Part shown: one piece after another, positions 61,137 through 64,000 of the stretch | How the letters are laid out: every line of letters starts with the position of its first letter | Position numbering within the stretch: position 1 is the stretch's first letter | NCBI GenBank assembly: GCA_900549995.1 | Contig: URQQ01000014.1 | Span: forward strand, 15,083-79,082 | DNA length: 64,000 nt | Reading direction: 5' to 3' | From: an uncultured Lachnospiraceae bacterium | GTDB taxonomy: Bacteria; Bacillota; Clostridia; Lachnospirales; Lachnospiraceae | Translations under genes and position numbers: made by a program | The notes under the pieces: generated by a model | Database searches by the model: none | Told to the model about the DNA's origin: nothing | What the model saw: the letters and a program-made list of their open reading frames with translations, nothing else

Positions 61137-62453
61137 ATGGAATGGAATGAAAAAATCAGAGATCCCAAAGCAGAGTGCATGAGTCTGGATGAGCGTGCCA
61201 ACCTGCAGGGCAAAAAATTAGTCAATCTTGTAGAGAGAGTTTATGGGAAGGTACCATTTTATACGGAGAAAATGAAAGAGCTTGGGGTAGAACCGGGCGA
61301 CATCAAAGGAATCGAAGATATAGTGAAACTTCCTTTTACAACAAAAGAGGATTTAAGGGCAAATTATCCGTTTGGACTTGTGGCTGTACCAAAGACAGAG
61401 ATTGTCCGGGTACAGGGTTCTTCGGGAACAACAGGTAAACTGACATTGGCTTCCTACACGCAAAATGATGTTGACCTCTGGGGTGAATGTGTTGCGAGAG
61501 GGCTTGTGATGGCCGGATTGAATGAAAATGATATCATCCATGTATGTTATGGATATGGTCTGTTTACAGGAGGAATGGGTCTTGATTACGGTGCGAAAGC
61601 ACTGGGCGCCATGGCAATTCCGATGTCTGCCGGCAATACAAAACGTCAGATGATGTGTATGGAAGATTTCGGTGCGACTGCATTTGCATGTACGCCGTCC
61701 TATGCGCTTCATCTTGCAGAGTCAATGGTAGAAGCAGGTGTTGTGGACCGTCTGAAAATCAGAGCAGGAATTCATGGTGCAGAGCCATGGACAGAGGAAA
61801 TGCGTAAAAAGATCGAAAGTATTTTACATATTAACTGTTTCGATATCTATGGTTTGTGCGAAATTCTTGGGCCGGGTGTGGCTCAGGATTGTATCCATCA
61901 TGCAGGACTTCATGTGCAGGCTGACCACTTCTATCCGGAAGTATTAAACGTTGCAGATCAGTCAACCTGTAAAGAAGGAGAAATCGGAGAACTTACATTT
62001 ACAACACTTTCCAAAGAAGGAATGCCGCTGATCCGCTATCGTACAAAGGATCTGACAAGTATTGATTACAGTACCTGCGAATGTGGAAGAACAACTCCGA
62101 GAATCTCAAAATTCAAGGGACGTACAGATGATATGAAGGTAATCCGCGGAGTCAATGTATTCCCGACACAGGTGGAAACAGCACTTCTTGGAATGGGAGA
62201 AGGCGTGGCACCTCATTACCTGATGATCGTTGACCGTGAAAATAACATGGATGTTTTGACCGTTATGGTAGAAGTAGACGAGAAATTCTTCTCAGACGAA
62301 ATCAGAGGACTTGATTTGCTTAGAAATAAAATCGGTGCAGTTCTGAAACAGGCACTTGGAATCTCCGTAAAAGTAAAACTGGTAGAGCCAAAGACGATCG
62401 AGAGAAGTGAAGGCAAGGCAAAACGTGTCATCGATAACAGGCAGTTGGTATAA
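61137..62453 (+). CDS. Phenylacetate-CoA ligase family protein (PaaK), copy 2
   Basis: A 438-aa homologue of the ligase at 57051. The ATP loop reads SSGTTGKLTLASYT instead of SSGTTGKPTVVGYT, and later parts read YGYGLFTGGMGLDYGAKAL, CEILGPG and FPTQVETALL. The divergence suggests another aryl or acyl acid. ATG 61137 follows ACAGGAG; a longer frame overlaps the ACT gene. It is paired with a second ACT gene 15 nt downstream. Confidence 0.87.
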   Translation: MEWNEKIRDPKAECMSLDERANLQGKKLVNLVERVYGKVPFYTEKMKELGVEPGDIKGIEDIVKLPFTTKEDLRANYPFGLVAVPKTEIVRVQGSSGTTGKLTLASYTQNDVDLWGECVARGLVMAGLNENDIIHVCYGYGLFTGGMGLDYGAKALGAMAIPMSAGNTKRQMMCMEDFGATAFACTPSYALHLAESMVEAGVVDRLKIRAGIHGAEPWTEEMRKKIESILHINCFDIYGLCEILGPGVAQDCIHHAGLHVQADHFYPEVLNVADQSTCKEGEIGELTFTTLSKEGMPLIRYRTKDLTSIDYSTCECGRTTPRISKFKGRTDDMKVIRGVNVFPTQVETALLGMGEGVAPHYLMIVDRENNMDVLTVMVEVDEKFFSDEIRGLDLLRNKIGAVLKQALGISVKVKLVEPKTIERSEGKAKRVIDNRQLV

Positions 62454-62468
62454 AAGGAGGAAAAAGCA

Positions 62469-62900
62469 ATGACAATTCAACAATTATCCGTATTCCTTGA
62501 AAACAGGGAAGGGCGTCTGGATGAAGTTCTTGCAGCACTTGGAAGCAATGATGTTAATATTGTTGCACTAAGCCTGGCAGATACTTCTGATTATGGGATG
62601 CTCCGTATGATCGTATCCGATCCACAGAAAGGAAGAAAAGTACTGAAAGATATAGGAATCAGTGCAATGCTGACCGATGTGGTTGCATTGCGCGTTCCTC
62701 ACGCTACCGGATCCTTAAGCAAGGCAATGCACGCACTGCTGGAAGGAGACATCAACGTAGAATATATGTATGCATTTGCAAATGGAGACGATGCATCCGC
62801 AGTATTAAAAACAGATGACCCGACAAGAGCGGTAGATATCCTGAAAGGCAGCGGCTTTGACGTCTGGACCGCCGACAAAGCCTACACCGCAAACGTGTAA
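62469..62900 (+). CDS. Tandem ACT-domain protein, copy 2
   Basis: A 143-aa double ACT protein (QLSVFLENREGRLDEVLAAL; VPHATGSLSKAMHALLEGDINVEYMYAFA), homologous to the one at 60692. AAAAGGAGG precedes the ATG. It is the last gene of the operon; the right 94-bp element begins 2 bp after its stop. Confidence 0.85.
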   Translation: MTIQQLSVFLENREGRLDEVLAALGSNDVNIVALSLADTSDYGMLRMIVSDPQKGRKVLKDIGISAMLTDVVALRVPHATGSLSKAMHALLEGDINVEYMYAFANGDDASAVLKTDDPTRAVDILKGSGFDVWTADKAYTANV

Positions 62901-62902
62901 AC

Positions 62903-62996
62903 CTATTCAGCCATGCACGGATTATGTTGAGAAGTCCGGCGCAAGCTAGCTTGCAGAGGAATTCTCAATATAAGACGTATACGGCGTTTAGCCGCA
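62903..62996 (+). repeat. 94-bp hairpin element, right copy
   Basis: CTATTCAGCCATGCAC (62903-62918), arm GGATTATGTTGAGAAGTCC, loop with GCAAGCTAGCTTGCAGA, arm GGAATTCTCAATATAAGAC, and GTATACGGCGTTTAGCCGCA (62977-62996). Ends and loop match the left copy; the arms differ in sequence yet pair at about 15 of 19 positions. Confidence 0.85.
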
Positions 62997-63010
62997 ATTT
63001 CGGAAGAAGG

Positions 63011-63039
63011 TTGCCTTAAGAGTAGAAATTTGCTATAAT
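63011..63039 (+). promoter_or_regulatory. Promoter of a candidate small RNA
   Basis: TTGCCT (63011-63016), 17-nt spacer, TATAAT (63034-63039). AAGAGTAG (63018-63025) and CTACTCTT (63055-63062), followed by TTT, also form a hairpin that could end the upstream operon. Confidence 0.5.
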
Positions 63040-63044
63040 AAAAC

Positions 63045-63098
63045 AAGCCAATTGCTACTCTTTTATGATTGAAAAAGAATTGATCTCCAATGGCTTTT
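63045..63098 (+). ncRNA. Candidate short RNA
   Basis: Just after the promoter, AAGCCA (63045-63050) pairs with TGGCTT (63091-63096), ending in TTTT, with an inner CAATT/AATTG and CTTTT/AAAAAG stem. No ORF is present. Length would be about 54 nt. The rest of 63099-63230 shows nothing I can identify. Confidence 0.3.
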
Positions 63099-63230
63099 AA
63101 AATATAGAAACACCATCTTTAATATCATTCTAATGTTTTAATCAAATCACTTTATTATCCCTGTATAAAAAATTTAATAGAATGACGCCAGGGGCAATAG
63201 GTTATACAATGCACGCTCGCATGCAGTTGG

Positions 63231-63258
63231 ATGACTTTTGATCCCAACATCATAGAAT
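63231..63258 (+). promoter_or_regulatory. Promoter of the small hydrophobic peptide gene
   Basis: ATGACT (63231-63236), 16-nt spacer, TAGAAT (63253-63258), then ATATTTATTAAGAGA. The opposing antisense promoter has the same spacing and the same downstream bases, but better boxes. Confidence 0.55.
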
Positions 63259-63321
63259 ATATTTATTAAGAGACCCGACGGGGCGGTATATCAGTCACCT
63301 ACTTTCAAAGAAAGGGGCTGA

Positions 63322-63417
63322 ATGCTTATGAACGTTACTTTCAATGACTTGTTTACATTTGTTATAATGCTGGCTGCAGTCATAACACTTGTCAGAGATT
63401 TCAAGCATAAAAAATAA
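63322..63417 (+). CDS. Small hydrophobic peptide, candidate type I toxin
   Basis: A 31-codon gene: MLMNVTFNDL, a single membrane helix (FTFVIMLAAVITLV) and a charged tail RDFKHKK. This is the layout of small Firmicutes type I toxins and putative holin-like toxins. AAAGGGG lies 5 nt before ATG 63322 (ATG 63328 also fits). The leader holds CTTTC-AAA-GAAAG, which may hide the ribosome site. A strong promoter drives an RNA against its 3' end. Toxicity is inferred, not shown. Confidence 0.65.
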   Translation: MLMNVTFNDLFTFVIMLAAVITLVRDFKHKK

Positions 63418-63451
63418 CGCCCTCACCCTCGCAAAGTGCAGCGTTATTTTT
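63409..63451. terminator. Shared bidirectional terminator of peptide gene and antisense RNA
   Basis: AATAACGC (63413-63420) and GCGTTATT (63441-63448) with a 20-nt loop; A/T runs flank both sides, giving a T run in either direction. Confidence 0.75.
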
Positions 63452-63504
63452 AATACATAATTACCGAGGTGGCTAGGTGTACTCTAGCTGTCGGTTCTCT
63501 TAAT
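63410..63504 (-). ncRNA. Candidate antisense antitoxin RNA
   Basis: From the promoter at 63511-63538 an RNA would start near 63504, fold ACCGACAGCTAG with CTAGCCACCTCGGT into a 5' hairpin, and end at the shared terminator. It overlaps the last codons and 3' end of the peptide mRNA. Length about 95 nt; no ORF. Confidence 0.55.
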
Positions 63505-63510
63505 AAATAT

Positions 63511-63538
63511 ATTATATCAAATTTTATTTATAAGTCAA
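63511..63538 (-). promoter_or_regulatory. Strong promoter of the antisense RNA
   Basis: On the minus strand TTGACT (63533-63538), 16-nt spacer, TATAAT (63511-63516). Confidence 0.7.
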
Positions 63539-63599
63539 CAAAGGAGTACATCTGTAATCTGAATCTCATGAAAGCGTAAACCCCGGAATATTTTTACTA

Positions 63600-63628
63600 T
63601 TGACAAATCATACTGTAACTGATACTAT
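63600..63628 (+). promoter_or_regulatory. Promoter of the thioredoxin gene
   Basis: TTGACA (63600-63605), 17-nt spacer, TACTAT (63623-63628). Confidence 0.7.
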
Positions 63629-63694
63629 AACATTATGAAATGTAACAATAATAATTACAGATAAGCATTAGTGCAAAAGAAAGGACGTATGATT

Positions 63695-64000
63695 ATGGCA
63701 ATCGTAACGATAGAAAAAACAAATTTTGAGGCAGAGGTGATCAACGAAGAGAAACCGGTCATCCTGGAATTTTCAGCTCCGTGGTGTGGATTCTGCCGCC
63801 GTCTGACTCCAGTGATTGATATGCTGGATAAGAAATATGGTGATAAGGTAAAAGTGACACAGATGAACATTGATGACAATGAGGAATTGACCGAGAAGTT
63901 CAATGTTGATACCATACCGACTTTGATACTTTTTAAAAATGGACAGGCTTCAGAACCATTTGTGAATCCGCCGTCAGCGCCTGCAGTGACAGGGTGGCTG
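63695..64000 (+). CDS. Thioredoxin-like protein, N-terminal part (cut by window end)
   Basis: 102 codons are present and no stop is reached. It shows FSAPWCGFCRRL with the redox pair CGFC (instead of the usual CGPC), and the cis-proline region VDTIPTLILFKNGQ. It should be a cytoplasmic disulfide reductase or a relative. AAAGGA lies upstream; ATG 63689 is an in-frame alternative. The gene has its own consensus-like promoter. Confidence 0.88.
   Translation, partial: MAIVTIEKTNFEAEVINEEKPVILEFSAPWCGFCRRLTPVIDMLDKKYGDKVKVTQMNIDDNEELTEKFNVDTIPTLILFKNGQASEPFVNPPSAPAVTGWL

Noticed and set aside
56851..62996. 94-bp elements considered as integron attC sites
   Set aside because: No GTTRRRY/RYYYAAC end motifs and no integrase in the window; only a loose structural analogy remains.

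Overview
The window looks like a chromosome segment of a Gram-positive anaerobe of the Clostridia, most likely a gut Lachnospiraceae member. This is inferred from AGGAGG-type ribosome binding sites, a PolC-type replicase, a zinc-type L31, an anaerobic indolepyruvate:ferredoxin oxidoreductase with PaaK ligases, and family types common in that group. Species cannot be read from the sequence. No rRNA, tRNA, CRISPR array, prophage or complete insertion sequence was seen.

Layout. 0-8.2 kb: 3' part of an amino-acid permease, polysaccharide deacetylase, tcdA and rarA; a leftward operon of malic enzyme, radical SAM protein and DUF4364 protein; then rho. 8.3-13.4 kb: translation block rpmE (with leader), DUF1385 protein, prmC, prfA, then an ABC exporter. 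13.5-16.4 kb: VanRS-like two-component system with a D,D-carboxypeptidase. 16.5-20.3 kb: DUF2156 protein, two PLP aminotransferases (one HisC-like) and a small export protein. 20.4-25.1 kb: AraC regulator, DUF4867 protein, sugar isomerase and xylulokinase. 25.2-29.0 kb: accessory-looking cluster with an ImmA/IrrE peptidase, three helix-turn-helix regulators, a GNAT and an alkyltransferase-like protein. 29.2-32.5 kb: TPP riboswitch and thiamine(-precursor) uptake operon. 32.5-43.8 kb: small regulated units (MarR, TetR, two sigma factors, Y-family polymerase, methyltransferases). 43.8-49 kb: leftward two-component system plus FtsX/MacB-type ABC transporter. 49-51 kb: HAD phosphatase, XRE regulator and an unknown membrane protein. 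51.1-56.7 kb: ispG and polC. 57-62.9 kb: paaK-iorA-iorB-ACT-paaK-ACT operon. 63-64 kb: candidate small RNA, candidate type I toxin-antitoxin locus and a truncated thioredoxin gene.

Three non-coding structures are the best discovery leads. (1) Two 94-bp elements (56851-56944 and 62903-62996) lie in inverted orientation at the two edges of the paaK/ior operon. Their ends and inner loop are nearly identical, but their 19-nt stem arms differ in sequence while staying largely complementary. (2) A degenerate repeat with an exact 22-bp period and core GTCCCCAAYTG forms two opposed arrays at 38439-38641, closed by a hairpin; a second, shorter copy with a related hairpin follows prfA at 11595-11659. 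(3) A 31-codon hydrophobic peptide gene (63322-63417) faces a strong opposing promoter, and both transcripts end at one shared bidirectional terminator, the layout of a type I toxin-antitoxin system.

Regulatory logic is unusually readable here. Identical 12-bp palindromes sit before marR and its DUF2148 neighbour, twin GACAC-GTGTC palindromes sit at the tetR promoter, direct-repeat operators lie at an XRE promoter, and a TPP riboswitch with terminator precedes the thiamine genes.
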